Part shown: positions 1-7,545 of the stretch, one piece after another
Layout of the letters: each line of letters starts with the position of its first letter
Position numbering within the stretch: the first letter of the stretch is position 1
Source: Oscillospiraceae bacterium
Lineage (GTDB): Bacteria; Bacillota; Clostridia; Oscillospirales; Acutalibacteraceae
Length of the DNA: 64,000 bases
Assembly (NCBI GenBank): GCA_015065785.1
Contig: SVPR01000009.1
Location: 1-64,000 of the forward strand
Direction: 5' to 3'
Program-made: the position numbers and the translations under genes
The notes under the pieces: model-generated
Database searches by the model: none
Told to the model about the DNA's origin: nothing
The model's input: the letters and a program-made list of their open reading frames with translations, nothing else

Positions 1-126
1 AGGAATAGCAGTACCAATACCATTGAGAATTTTTGCAAATGAAATAACCTGACCGCGTTCTTCAGCATCAGGAGTCATAACATTAGGTAAGCTCCACATT
101 GGCACATCAGCCATTGTATTTGCCAT
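1..126 (-). pseudogene. Truncated GPH-type sugar:cation symporter fragment
   Basis: The minus strand is open through the left window edge and reads a peptide containing PMWSLPNVMTPDAEERGQV. This matches the conserved early segment of glycoside-pentoside-hexuronide symporters (MFS_2), with the usual aspartate-proline-tryptophan-serine-leucine and ER pattern. The reading frame upstream of this segment is cut off exactly at the end of a palindromic element that starts at 126, so the N-terminal membrane helices are missing. The rest of the gene lies outside the window. I see this as a gene broken by the element; the alternative, a start at the ATG at 124-126, would remove helices the family needs. 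Confidence 0.6.
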
Positions 127-373
127 AAGACGGGGGACGGTTCTATGTCTTAGTCTCAGTTGCAAGTAGCAAGTGTGCAAGTTACAAGTAAAATTAACAA
201 CAACTCAGGTAATTGATTTCGGTCAACTATCTGAGTTGTTTAGTTATATTTAACACTTTTGACTAATTTTGCAGAAGATTTCAGAATTGCTTGATTTAAT
301 TTGAAAAATTTGGTATATTGAAGTTAAGAAAAGGCAACGGACGGCGCAGGACATAGAACCGTCCCCTGTCTTA
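126..373. mobile_element. Palindromic element family A, copy 1 (MITE-like)
   Basis: Ends are an inverted repeat, TAAGACGGGGGACGGTTCT on the left and AGAACCGTCCCCTGTCTTA on the right. Inside are a short array of about 7-bp units (GTTGCAA, GTAGCAA, GTGTGCAA, GTTACAA) at 158-189 and a hairpin with 18-bp arms around TTTCGG at 199-240. No coding capacity. Two further copies lie at 1990-2235 and 3387-3611. The GGGGACGGTTCT end resembles palindromic repeats common in Clostridia, often linked to REP-type tyrosine transposases; that link is from memory, and no transposase of that kind is in this window. Confidence 0.8.
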
Positions 374-375
374 AA

Positions 376-513
376 TTAGTAAATAAAACTTTAATAATTT
401 TAGGGGCATTTTCTTCAATAGGTAACTTGATAGCTTTTGTATTTTTTGACTTGGTTGATTTCTCTGTTGATGGTTATTTTTCTACAAAATATTTTAAAAG
501 GATGGTATTATGA
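376..513 (+). pseudogene. 3' fragment of a small membrane protein
   Basis: From the right end of the palindromic element the frame is open as a hydrophobic peptide (NKTLIILGAFSSIGNLIAFV and on) to a TGA that overlaps the ATG of the next gene in an ATGA arrangement at 510-513. The 4-base overlap and a ribosome binding site AAAAGG just upstream indicate that this was the end of a real gene translated together with its neighbour. Its 5' part has been lost at the element boundary. I do not recognise the family. Confidence 0.35.
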
Positions 514-1205
514 TAATAAAAAATAATAGTTCTTTTATCATTTGCGTCCGTTTTGGAGAAAATATGATACAAGAAATCCTTCCAAAACAGACATATAATA
601 TAGAAATACCTCCGGATTTCGATTTTTTTTTAAAAAATGATAGTTCAATTGTAAAAAAGAAACATAAGAATGCACTTGTATTGTTTAGTATTGTTTCTCA
701 ATATACTTGCGTCTCACAAACATCAAATCCATATATTGAAGTTGATGTCGAAACTGATTCAATGCTATTTGGCGTAGAATATATTTGTGCTATGATAAAA
801 AAATCGGAAAATATTGTTATAAAAGAAAAGAATTTTTATATAAAAGATCTTAACAATATTGATAGTTTATTTGAAGAAAGGTATAATTACAATTTCAAGC
901 AAGATTTACAAATGGATTATATTAATAGTTTGGCTGAATCACCTGTAGTTTTTGTAGTTGCGATGTTAATGAAAATTCGTGATTATAACATCTCTTCAAT
1001 TGCTACTTTTTCTCTTCTGTTTTTATTACTCATATTTTTTTGTAATAGGGTTTATACACTGTTAACCAAAAGAAAAGAAAGTAAATATTATAAAATCGAT
1101 AAAAATTCTTTTTACGAAAAATGCTCCGCTGAGTATATTACTTGTTTCTATCAAACTAAAATTAAAAATTACTCAAAAAAGACAATCAGGGGACGGTTAG
1201 CGTGA
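510..1205 (+). CDS. Uncharacterised single-pass membrane protein
   Basis: 231 residues with no family I recognise. The first 150 residues look like a soluble, beta-rich domain (opening with MIIKNNSSFIICVRFG) and residues about 157-177 form one strong membrane segment, followed by a basic tail. The last seven residues, TIRGRLA, are encoded by the end of a palindromic element and the flanking IS110-type scar, so the native C-terminus is lost or altered. The A/T-rich codon use is more extreme than in the housekeeping genes, in keeping with an accessory gene. It starts with ATG overlapping the stop of the fragment upstream. Confidence 0.5.
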   Translation: MIIKNNSSFIICVRFGENMIQEILPKQTYNIEIPPDFDFFLKNDSSIVKKKHKNALVLFSIVSQYTCVSQTSNPYIEVDVETDSMLFGVEYICAMIKKSENIVIKEKNFYIKDLNNIDSLFEERYNYNFKQDLQMDYINSLAESPVVFVVAMLMKIRDYNISSIATFSLLFLLLIFFCNRVYTLLTKRKESKYYKIDKNSFYEKCSAEYITCFYQTKIKNYSKKTIRGRLA

Positions 1206-1329
1206 AAACCGAGCCTGAAAAGAAGTAAAAAGGCAACAAAAAGCAAAGCCCATACAAAATGAGCGAAAATATTGAAAGAGTAAAAAATCAAGATTGATAC
1301 TTACTCATAGCAATATCATTATCGTAAAG
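1199..1329 (-). mobile_element. IS110-type element remnant, 3' end only
   Basis: On the minus strand this holds the final codons of a transposase (ending LYDNDIAMSKYQS, stop at 1288-1290) and about 90 bases of downstream end. The same sequence, with more of the gene, recurs at 3058-3386. The left boundary is directly after a half palindrome GGGGACGGTT at 1189-1198. The right boundary meets an intact family B element. Confidence 0.6.
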
Positions 1330-1332
1330 GAC

Positions 1333-1471
1333 AATCAGGGGACGGTTCTATGATTGAGCCCGACACTCCTTGATTATCAACGGTTTTAGCGTTATTCAAA
1401 TTTAATTTAACAAAAAAATCAGGGGTTGGTAGATTGGAAAAGGAGCCCAATCACAGAACCGTCCCCTGATT
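1333..1471. mobile_element. Palindromic element family B, copy 1 (MITE-like)
   Basis: Begins AATCAGGGGACGGTTCTATG and ends with the near complement CACAGAACCGTCCCCTGATT. The interior, about 90 bases, is A/T-rich and non-coding. A second copy lies at 1768-1907. The family shares GGGGACGGTTCT with family A, but the outermost bases (AATC rather than TAAGAC) and the interior are different. Confidence 0.75.
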
Positions 1472-1473
1472 TT

Positions 1474-1725
1474 TTTATAATAACATTATCATACATTTAT
1501 GTTTTTTTTCGTGCGAACTTTATATTTTTATTACTACTTTTATTTTCAGTTGTTTTGACTGTGTTTATTCTAAAATTTAAAACAAGCACGATTAAAATAA
1601 TAGTAAAATTGTCATTTGTTTGGATAATGTTTCTTTCAATAAGTTTTTTAGAGATACCAGCTATAGGTTTGAGTTTTCTTTCAATAGGTATTAGTATTTT
1701 GGCAATCATGGGGAAATTAGAATAA
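1474..1725 (+). pseudogene. Fragment of a small hydrophobic membrane protein
   Basis: The frame is open from the family B element to 1725 and encodes about 80 residues with two or three membrane segments (ANFIFLLLLLFSVVLTVFIL, then IVKLSFVWIMFLSISFLEI and IGLSFLSIGISILAIMG). There is no credible start codon with a ribosome binding site; the longest reading frame would begin inside the element. I read it as the 3' part of a gene cut by the element. The family is unknown. Confidence 0.35.
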
Positions 1726-1745
1726 TTGACAATCAGTGAATGGTT

Positions 1746-1763
1746 AGCGTGAAAACCGAACCA
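1746..1763. repeat. Short scar of the IS110-type end
   Basis: AGCGTGAAAACCGAACCA repeats the first bases of the IS110-type remnants at 1199 and 3058 (AGCGTGAAAACCGAGCC) and again follows a degraded copy of the element end, CAGTGAATGGTT. A family B element starts four bases later. Confidence 0.4.
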
Positions 1764-1767
1764 GGAC

Positions 1768-1907
1768 AATCAGGGGACGGTTCTATGATTGAGCCCAAAA
1801 CTCCTTGATTATCAATGGTTTTGTCGTTATTTAAAATTAAATTTAGCAAGAAAATCAGGGGTTGGTTGATTGGAAAAACAACCCAATCACAGAACCGTCC
1901 CCTGATT
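1768..1907. mobile_element. Palindromic element family B, copy 2 (MITE-like)
   Basis: Same ends as copy 1 (AATCAGGGGACGGTTCTATG and CACAGAACCGTCCCCTGATT). Its interior follows copy 1 with scattered substitutions, for instance GTCGTTATTTAAAATT where copy 1 has GCGTTATTCAAATTT. It is non-coding. About 80 bases of unassigned A/T-rich sequence follow before the next family A copy. Confidence 0.75.
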
Positions 1908-1989
1908 TTTTCAATTTTCCACCATTCCGTTTTAACTTGAATTTTGAAAATAACTTTGCTTCACGCTTGAAAAAATGTTATGGGATAGA

Positions 1990-2235
1990 TAAGACGGGGG
2001 ACGGTTCTGTGTCTTAGTCTCAGTTGCAAGTAGCAAGTGTGCAAGTTGCAAGTAAAATTAACAACAACTCAGATAATTGATTTCGGTCAATTATCTGAGT
2101 TGTTTGTGATATTTAACACTTTTGACTAATTTTGTAGAAGATTTCAAAATTGCTTGATTTAATTTGAAAAATTTGGTATATTGAAGTTAAGAAAAGACAA
2201 CGGACGGCGCAGGCATAGAACCGTCCCCTGTCTTA
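1990..2235. mobile_element. Palindromic element family A, copy 2 (MITE-like)
   Basis: Ends TAAGACGGGGGACGGTTCTG and CATAGAACCGTCCCCTGTCTTA. It has the same interior as copy 1, including the heptad-like array GTTGCAA, GTAGCAA, GTGTGCAA, GTTGCAA and a central hairpin whose 18-bp arms are perfectly paired around TTTCGG. It interrupts the amidase-like gene directly downstream. Confidence 0.8.
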
Positions 2236-2475
2236 CCTGTTGCTTTTGCTGGGATTTTACAGGTGGGTGATATAATGTTTTTGGATTTAGAAGCGGATGG
2301 TGAAGAAGAGTATCACCATGCGACAATAATTTCAAAAATGTCTAAAAATGAAATATATTATGCTGCACATTCTTCCAATCGATATCAATATCCTCTTTCC
2401 AGTATGATATTCAAAAATGGAAGTTTGTATGTTGAGAGAGTTTTAATTTATTCTATAAAAAATAATGCTTCCTAA
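2236..2475 (+). pseudogene. C-terminal fragment of an amidase-like (Amidase_6) protein
   Basis: The frame is open from the end of family A copy 2 (LPVAFAGILQVGDIMFLDLE) to 2475. The pattern GDIMFLD, then HHATIIS, then AAHSSNRYQYPLS matches the putative amidase domain PF12671, which is related to NlpC/P60 and found in secreted Firmicutes proteins. The part that would contain the catalytic cysteine is missing, removed at the element boundary. The GTG at 2263 is an internal codon and not a likely functional start. The 3' end overlaps the region of the next gene by one base. Confidence 0.6.
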
Positions 2476-2489
2476 TGGGTGGTGATTTG

Positions 2490-3035
2490 ATGAAAAAAAG
2501 TCTCATTTTTGTTATTGTATTTTTTATGTTAATTATTCTAACAGTTGTGCTAGTGGTTTTTTGGCCACTTATTTATAGTAATATGTCGATTGGAAATCTC
2601 GAATTGCATAGCGAATTTGTAAGTTTACAAAAAATTAATACAACTCAATTGTTTCAGGATGACTCTAATTATCAAATCATTGTTTCTGATTTTTCTTGGG
2701 ATGATATTTTATCCAGTCAAGAAGATTTTGTGGCATATGAATTAAAATTTGATATTACTAATAACAATGAATTTAGTGTGAATTTATTACAGTTAAAAGA
2801 ACTTGAAATTTTAGGTTCGGACAATTTATCAAAGAATTACCAAGTTGATAAGTTTTTTTCTGAAGATTTTAAATTTCAATATTCAATTTCATCAAGAGAA
2901 ACAACAGAAGAAAGGGTTGTTTTGATTTTAGCGGAAAACGATGAATTTAATCAAATTCTTAGTAAATCCAGTGAGCTTGAAGTAGATGTTTTGGTGTACG
3001 GCAAAAATACTGAAGAATTTTTGAATTTTTCATAA
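2490..3035 (+). CDS. Uncharacterised membrane-anchored extracytoplasmic protein
   Basis: 181 residues from the ATG at 2490, preceded by GGTGGTGAT as ribosome binding site; an upstream in-frame ATG at 2475 has no such site. Residues about 3-28 form one signal-anchor (KSLIFVIVFFMLIILTVVLV) and the remainder is a soluble domain rich in acidic residues, shaped like small extracellular DUF4352-type domains, though no family motif is firm. Its start sits just behind the amidase-like fragment, suggesting that both once belonged to one operon. Confidence 0.55.
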   Translation: MKKSLIFVIVFFMLIILTVVLVVFWPLIYSNMSIGNLELHSEFVSLQKINTTQLFQDDSNYQIIVSDFSWDDILSSQEDFVAYELKFDITNNNEFSVNLLQLKELEILGSDNLSKNYQVDKFFSEDFKFQYSISSRETTEERVVLILAENDEFNQILSKSSELEVDVLVYGKNTEEFLNFS

Positions 3036-3057
3036 ATGATAAGACAGGGGGACGGTT

Positions 3058-3386
3058 AGCGTGAAAACCGAGCCTGAAAAGAAGTAAAAAGGCAACAAAA
3101 AGCAAAGCCCATACAAAATGAGCGAAAAATATTGAAAGAGTAAAAATCAAGATTGATACTTACTCATAGCAATATCATTATCGTAAAGAATGCCCTTAGA
3201 AATGAGGAAATAAATAAGAGAAAGAATTTTTCTGGAAACAGCGATAATAGCTTTTTTCTTGCCTAACTTAGCTTGATGAGACCAAAACCAATGACCAAAA
3301 GGATTTTTGCGATTTTTAACAGCAACCCAAGAAACTTGACAAAGAATAGATTTAATGTAAGGGTTACCAGGTAAGATTTTTTTAGA
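3058..3386 (-). mobile_element. IS110-type transposase C-terminal remnant
   Basis: On the minus strand 3386-3147 encodes about 79 residues. The peptide contains LPGNPYIKSILCQVSWVAV, then GKKKAIIAVSRKILSLIYFL. This is the end of the Transposase_20 domain of the IS110/IS116/IS902 family: Gly-Asn, a run of small hydrophobics, then a conserved KA-I-AV-RK helix. The catalytic DEDD N-terminal domain is absent. The fragment is bounded at 3387 by a palindromic element and at 3057 by a half end (TAAGACAGGGGGACGGTT, 3040-3057). The copy at 1199-1329 shares its last 130 bases. Confidence 0.65.
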
Positions 3387-3611
3387 TAAGACAGGGGACG
3401 GTTCTGTGTCTTAGTCTCAGGTGCAAGTAAAATTAACAACAACTCAGATAATTGATTTCGGTCAATTATCTGAGTTGTTTGTGATATTTAACACTTTTGA
3501 CTAATTTTGTAGAAGATTTCAAGATTGCTTGATTTAATTTGAAAAATTTGGTGTATTGGGATTAAGAAAAGACAACGGACGGCACAAGACATAGAACCGT
3601 CCGCTGTCTTA
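3387..3611. mobile_element. Palindromic element family A, copy 3, contracted
   Basis: Ends TAAGACAGGGGACGGTTCTG and CATAGAACCGTCCGCTGTCTTA. It is 21-23 bases shorter than the other two copies because the heptad-like array is reduced to GGTGCAA and GTAAAAT. The 18-bp arm central hairpin is intact. Confidence 0.8.
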
Positions 3612-3629
3612 TTCGGTAAGAAGTTTCGG

Positions 3630-3714
3630 AACTGCGTTGCATTATAAATGAAATAAAAAATCAACTCCCACTATGGTAGGGGCAGACCTGTGGTCGCCCG
3701 CAGTAGTGGGAGTT
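3630..3714. repeat. Composite intergenic hairpin element, variant core
   Basis: Begins with TTTCGGAACTGCGTTGCATTATAA, a module also found at the left of the element at 23.1 kb, and continues into a hairpin with arms AACTCCCACTA (3663-3673) and TAGTGGGAGTT (3704-3714) enclosing a second GC-rich imperfect stem. T-rich runs follow on both strands, so it may serve as a terminator for the genes converging here. The rest of 3715-3868 shows nothing else I can name. Confidence 0.5.
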
Positions 3715-3868
3715 ATTTTCTTTTATGATAATTTGATTGAGTGCAATAATCTTTATTGTTTTATTTATAATTTATTCTGATACGCAACGCTTTGTCGCAG
3801 GAGAGCAAAGCTCATCCCCTACGATATGAAAACCTCTTTTGGTCATTAACTTTCATTTTTTAATTTAA

Positions 3869-5053
3869 TTAGTTCCTGCTTCCTGTCTTTAATTCAAACA
3901 GCTCATTTCTATGCGGAAAATCACTTGAAAGAATATGATTCATAAACGATTTGTTTAAATTGTATTTTCTCGGAGAGCCGTGAATTGTCCAGTCGCTTTC
4001 ATAAATGAGGTTGTTACTGCTGAATACCTGCAAGCATTTTTTATAGTTAGCCGAAACCGAATGTGGCAAGTGATTTTTGTTTTCCCAATCTATAATATCC
4101 TGAATTTGTGGGTCGTTTGCAGATTTATTTGTTAAAGCAGTAACGCTTTCGTCAATCAAATAAGCGGTGAAAAGCTTAAGTGTCTGGTTTAATTCGTCAT
4201 TGTACCACATATCCTCAAATATGTCAGAGCTTAAAATCTTGTGGTTTTTTACGCAACTGCTGAGCACCGGTAAAAGCTCTTCTGTCATTTTCGACCAGCG
4301 TCTGAATGTTACAATGTCAATTCTCAATGCACCCTCGTGATATCTCGCATAACCAATTGTGGCAAGAAGCTTAAAGGCATTTTCTGTGTCAACATCATAA
4401 ATTTCTTTTTCAACAAGCCACTCTTCAATTGCTTTTTTAGTAACCTCTAAAACCTGATTTGAAAGTATGTAGTAAAGAACAATCATTTCGTCATCAGTTG
4501 AAACATCTAATTGCTCAAATGCAGGGTTAGAAGAAATAAGAGTAGGTGCTGACTTCGTTGTGATTCTGTTTACCGTAACGGTATATTTATTTATAAATGC
4601 ATTCATCGCATTTGTTGCAACTGTAAGACTTGGCGGAATAATGTCAAGAGAGCCTTGAACTGCATCATAAATATATGCAACATCCGCACTTACATCGAGC
4701 TTAAATACTCTGTAAATATTCCTCATAAAGCCATAAATCATATTCTGGTTAATTTCAGGAAGAATTACAGGTAAAAGCAGGGCATTTTCATCAAAAACAA
4801 AAGCACCCGTTAAGTTAGTGCAGAATGCACTTTCTAGAAATTTCATTGATAAAATCGGGATATTCACACAGCTACATTTAAGCATTGCGTTAATTTCATC
4901 AATGTTGTTTATCTTTCCGTCATTAGATGGTAACGCACAAAGATAAATAAACTCTTTTGGAATACCCATACTCTGAAAGTATTCACATAGAAGTGTAGCT
5001 ATATTTTCTTCGTTTATGTGGTACGCTATAAATATTTTAAAACGCTGTTCCAT
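3869..5053 (-). CDS. TIR-like domain protein with C-terminal helical domain
   Basis: 394 residues. Residues 5-100 follow the TIR fold order: KIFIAYHINEENIATLLCEYF (first strand and helix), IYLCALPSNDGKI (BB-loop region), INAMLKCSCVNIPILSMKFL, then ESAFCTNLTGAF and LLLPVILPEI. In bacterial TIR NADases the motif is usually S-x-x-C-x-x-E-x-G-A; here the Glu position is Leu81, so the usual catalytic residue looks absent. Residues about 180-255 resemble a winged-helix segment (TENAFKLLATIGYARYHEG). It is monocistronic and faces the decayed accessory patch. A role in phage defence or signalling is possible but not shown. Confidence 0.55.
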   Translation of the reverse strand: MEQRFKIFIAYHINEENIATLLCEYFQSMGIPKEFIYLCALPSNDGKINNIDEINAMLKCSCVNIPILSMKFLESAFCTNLTGAFVFDENALLLPVILPEINQNMIYGFMRNIYRVFKLDVSADVAYIYDAVQGSLDIIPPSLTVATNAMNAFINKYTVTVNRITTKSAPTLISSNPAFEQLDVSTDDEMIVLYYILSNQVLEVTKKAIEEWLVEKEIYDVDTENAFKLLATIGYARYHEGALRIDIVTFRRWSKMTEELLPVLSSCVKNHKILSSDIFEDMWYNDELNQTLKLFTAYLIDESVTALTNKSANDPQIQDIIDWENKNHLPHSVSANYKKCLQVFSSNNLIYESDWTIHGSPRKYNLNKSFMNHILSSDFPHRNELFELKTGSRN

Positions 5054-5196
5054 AAATCAGAAATCCTTTCGCTCGTAGTTACCCATATCAGTTATTATAA
5101 TATTCATTTTATGAATAATCAATATTTTTTCTTGAAATGCCAATTTATTGTATAAAAGGTAAAATTTTACGGAAAAGTTTTGTCTATTTAGAATTA

Positions 5197-5225
5197 TTGA
5201 CACTTGAAATCGGCTGTTATATAAT
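5197..5225 (+). promoter_or_regulatory. Sigma-A type promoter of the rnf operon
   Basis: TTGACA at 5197-5202 and TATAAT at 5220-5225 with a 17-base spacer, both perfect consensus. The predicted start lies about 80 bases before rnfC, whose ribosome binding site is GAAAGG. I see no riboswitch in the leader. Confidence 0.85.
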
Positions 5226-5314
5226 TGTCTTAATAGTGTAATGTGATAATTTATGCACTTTTATAAATAATATTAAAATATTAAAAAAATAGCTATTGAA
5301 AGGTAGGTTCTAAA

Positions 5315-6619
5315 ATGGCTTTTAAATTACACGGAATAAAGCTTCCGGACAGAAAAACAACAGAGGGTATGCCGTCTGTTAAAATGCCTGTTCCTGAAAC
5401 TGTAACTATTCCGACATTAATGCACATTGGTAAGCCTGTAACACCCGTAGTAAAGGTAGGTACTGAGGTTAAGGTTGGTACTCTTATTGCAGAAGATGCC
5501 GAAGCACTTTCAGCACCGATTTACTCAAGCGTTTCAGGTAAGGTAACCAAAATTACCGACATCACTGTTTCTGATGGTAATGTAGTACAAGCTGTTGTTA
5601 TTGCGTCTGATGGTGAAATGACCATTGACGAAAATATTCAAAAGCCTGAAATCAATTCAAAGGAAGATTTAATTTCCGCTATTAAAAAGAGTGGTCTTGT
5701 AGGTCTTGGCGGTGCAGGTTTCCCGACTTATGCAAAATTCACCTCTGAAAAACCAATTGAAACTCTTTTGATTAACGGTGCAGAGTGTGAGCCATATATC
5801 ACAAGTGACTCCACAACTATGGTAGAACGAGCAGATGAAATGCAGGTTGCTATCGAAAACCTCGCAAAATACTTCAATATTAAAGAGGTTATTCTTGGTA
5901 TTGAAAAAGGTAAAGACGAAGCAATCAAAAAAATGGAAGAATTAGCTTCAAAAATTCCTGGTATGAAAGTAAAGGTTTTACCTAAAATCTACCCACAGGG
6001 TGGCGAAAAGGTTTTAGTTTACCATTCAACAGGTAAAGTAATTCCTAACGGTAAATTACCAATAGATGTTGGCTGTGTTGTAGTTAACTGCTCAACAATG
6101 GCAGGAATTGGTAAATTCATTTTAACAGGTATGCCTTTAGTTGACAGATGTATTACAGTTGACGGTGGTGCAGTAAAAGAGCCTAAAAATGTAATTGCAC
6201 CAATCGGTACTGCATTAAAGGATGTATTTGATTTCTGCGGTGGCTTTAAAGAAGAACCATTTGCAGTTCTTTACGGCGGACCTATGATGGGTATTGCTGT
6301 TCCTGATTTGAATGTTCCTGTTCTTAAACAAACAAATGCAATTTTAGCACTTACAAAGAAAGAAACAGCAGTTCCTAAAGAAACAAGCTGTATCCGTTGC
6401 GGTGCTTGTGTTACAAATTGTCCGTTTGGAATCAGTGCTCCTGCACTCACCAAGGCTTATAATGCAAAAGATGCAGAAGCAGCTATGAAAGCGGGTGCTG
6501 AGCTTTGTATGGAATGCGGTTGTTGCTCATATAACTGCCCTGCAAACAGACCTCTCGTTCAGACAAATAAATTAGCAAAAGCTTTAGTTCGTGAATACAA
6601 AGCAAAGGAGGCAAAGTAA
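5315..6619 (+). CDS. rnfC: Rnf electron transport complex subunit RnfC
   Basis: 434 residues. RnfC is the peripheral subunit that accepts or delivers electrons to NAD on the cytoplasmic face of the ferredoxin:NAD+ oxidoreductase. The glycine-rich GLGGAGFPTYAKF near residue 130 begins the NADH/FMN-binding domain also seen in NuoF, and two [4Fe-4S] motifs follow near residues 359 (CIRCGACVTNCP) and 398 (CMECGCCSYNCP). Length is normal for the clostridial form, without the long Ala/Lys-rich tail of enterobacterial proteins. First gene of the operon, two bases ahead of rnfD. Confidence 0.96.
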   Translation: MAFKLHGIKLPDRKTTEGMPSVKMPVPETVTIPTLMHIGKPVTPVVKVGTEVKVGTLIAEDAEALSAPIYSSVSGKVTKITDITVSDGNVVQAVVIASDGEMTIDENIQKPEINSKEDLISAIKKSGLVGLGGAGFPTYAKFTSEKPIETLLINGAECEPYITSDSTTMVERADEMQVAIENLAKYFNIKEVILGIEKGKDEAIKKMEELASKIPGMKVKVLPKIYPQGGEKVLVYHSTGKVIPNGKLPIDVGCVVVNCSTMAGIGKFILTGMPLVDRCITVDGGAVKEPKNVIAPIGTALKDVFDFCGGFKEEPFAVLYGGPMMGIAVPDLNVPVLKQTNAILALTKKETAVPKETSCIRCGACVTNCPFGISAPALTKAYNAKDAEAAMKAGAELCMECGCCSYNCPANRPLVQTNKLAKALVREYKAKEAK

Positions 6620-6621
6620 TA

Positions 6622-7545
6622 ATGGAAAATAAGCTTCATATTTCTGTGTCTCCTCATATTCACAGTAAAAGAACAACACAAAAAATAATGCTCGATGTGT
6701 TAATTGCACTTTTACCTACAACTATTGCAGGTGTGGTAATTTTCGGAATCAGCTCATTAGCAGTTATTGGCGTTTGTGTTGGCGTTTCAGTTCTTTCAGA
6801 ATTACTTTTTAATATTATAGTTAAAAAACAACAAACAGTAGGGGATTTAAGTGCTGCGGTAACAGGCTTGCTTTTAGCCTTAAATCTTCCTGCAAATGTT
6901 CCTCTCTGGCAAGCGGCTGTAGGTTCACTTTTTGCAATTATCATTGTTAAATGCCTTTTTGGTGGTATCGGCAGAAATGTTGTAAACCCTGCAATTACTG
7001 CAAGAGTGTTTATGCTCATTGCATTCTCTTCACTCACAACTGCGGCTTTCCCGCTTGACTCAACTGCCGGTGCAACACCACTTGTTGATTTAGCAGAGGG
7101 TAATGTAGTCAGCTTACAGGATTTATTCTTAGGTAATGTTGGTGGTGCAATCGGTGAAACTTGCTCAGTTGCACTTCTTATCGGTGGTATTTACCTTTTA
7201 ATTAAAAAGGTTATTTCCTGGCACATTCCTGTTGCGTTTATAGGCACAACATTCTTATTTACATTGGCATTAAAGGATTTTGATCCTATGTTAGCTTTAA
7301 GCTTAGTGCTTTCAGGCGGTCTTCTTATAGGCGCTATCTTTATGGCAACAGATTATGTTACATCACCTACAACACCACTCGGTAAAATCATTTTCGGTAT
7401 TGGTGCAGGTTTAATTACAGTGTTGATTCGTGAATGGGGTATTTACCCTGAAGGCGTTTCATTCGCAATACTTATAATGAACATCTTAAATCCATATATT
7501 GATTCATTAACTGCTCGTAAATTGTTTGGAGGCGTGAAGAAATGA
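6622..7545 (+). CDS. rnfD: Rnf complex membrane subunit RnfD
   Basis: 307 residues with eight to ten hydrophobic segments, of the NqrB/RnfD family. The segment ATDYVTSPTTPLGKIIFG near residue 240-257 is the conserved site where a threonine carries covalent FMN in this family; attachment is done by ApbE, encoded downstream. The conserved GGIGRNVVNPAITARVFML is present near residue 115. It ends in an ATGA overlap with rnfG, so the two are translationally coupled. Confidence 0.96.
   Translation: MENKLHISVSPHIHSKRTTQKIMLDVLIALLPTTIAGVVIFGISSLAVIGVCVGVSVLSELLFNIIVKKQQTVGDLSAAVTGLLLALNLPANVPLWQAAVGSLFAIIIVKCLFGGIGRNVVNPAITARVFMLIAFSSLTTAAFPLDSTAGATPLVDLAEGNVVSLQDLFLGNVGGAIGETCSVALLIGGIYLLIKKVISWHIPVAFIGTTFLFTLALKDFDPMLALSLVLSGGLLIGAIFMATDYVTSPTTPLGKIIFGIGAGLITVLIREWGIYPEGVSFAILIMNILNPYIDSLTARKLFGGVKK

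Noticed and set aside
3058..3146. The conserved tail behind the IS110-type stop as a bridge RNA gene
   Set aside because: Bridge RNA in the IS110 group lies on the other side of the transposase gene, and with only remnants present no paired target and donor loops can be identified.
2959..3150. Minus-strand frame starting MIFTLSIFFAHFVWALL over the IS110-type end
   Set aside because: It runs through non-coding element end sequence into a gene on the other strand, and no start signal precedes it.
5232..5314. FMN riboswitch ahead of the rnf operon
   Set aside because: The leader is about 80 bases of A/T-rich sequence without the conserved RFN element helices.
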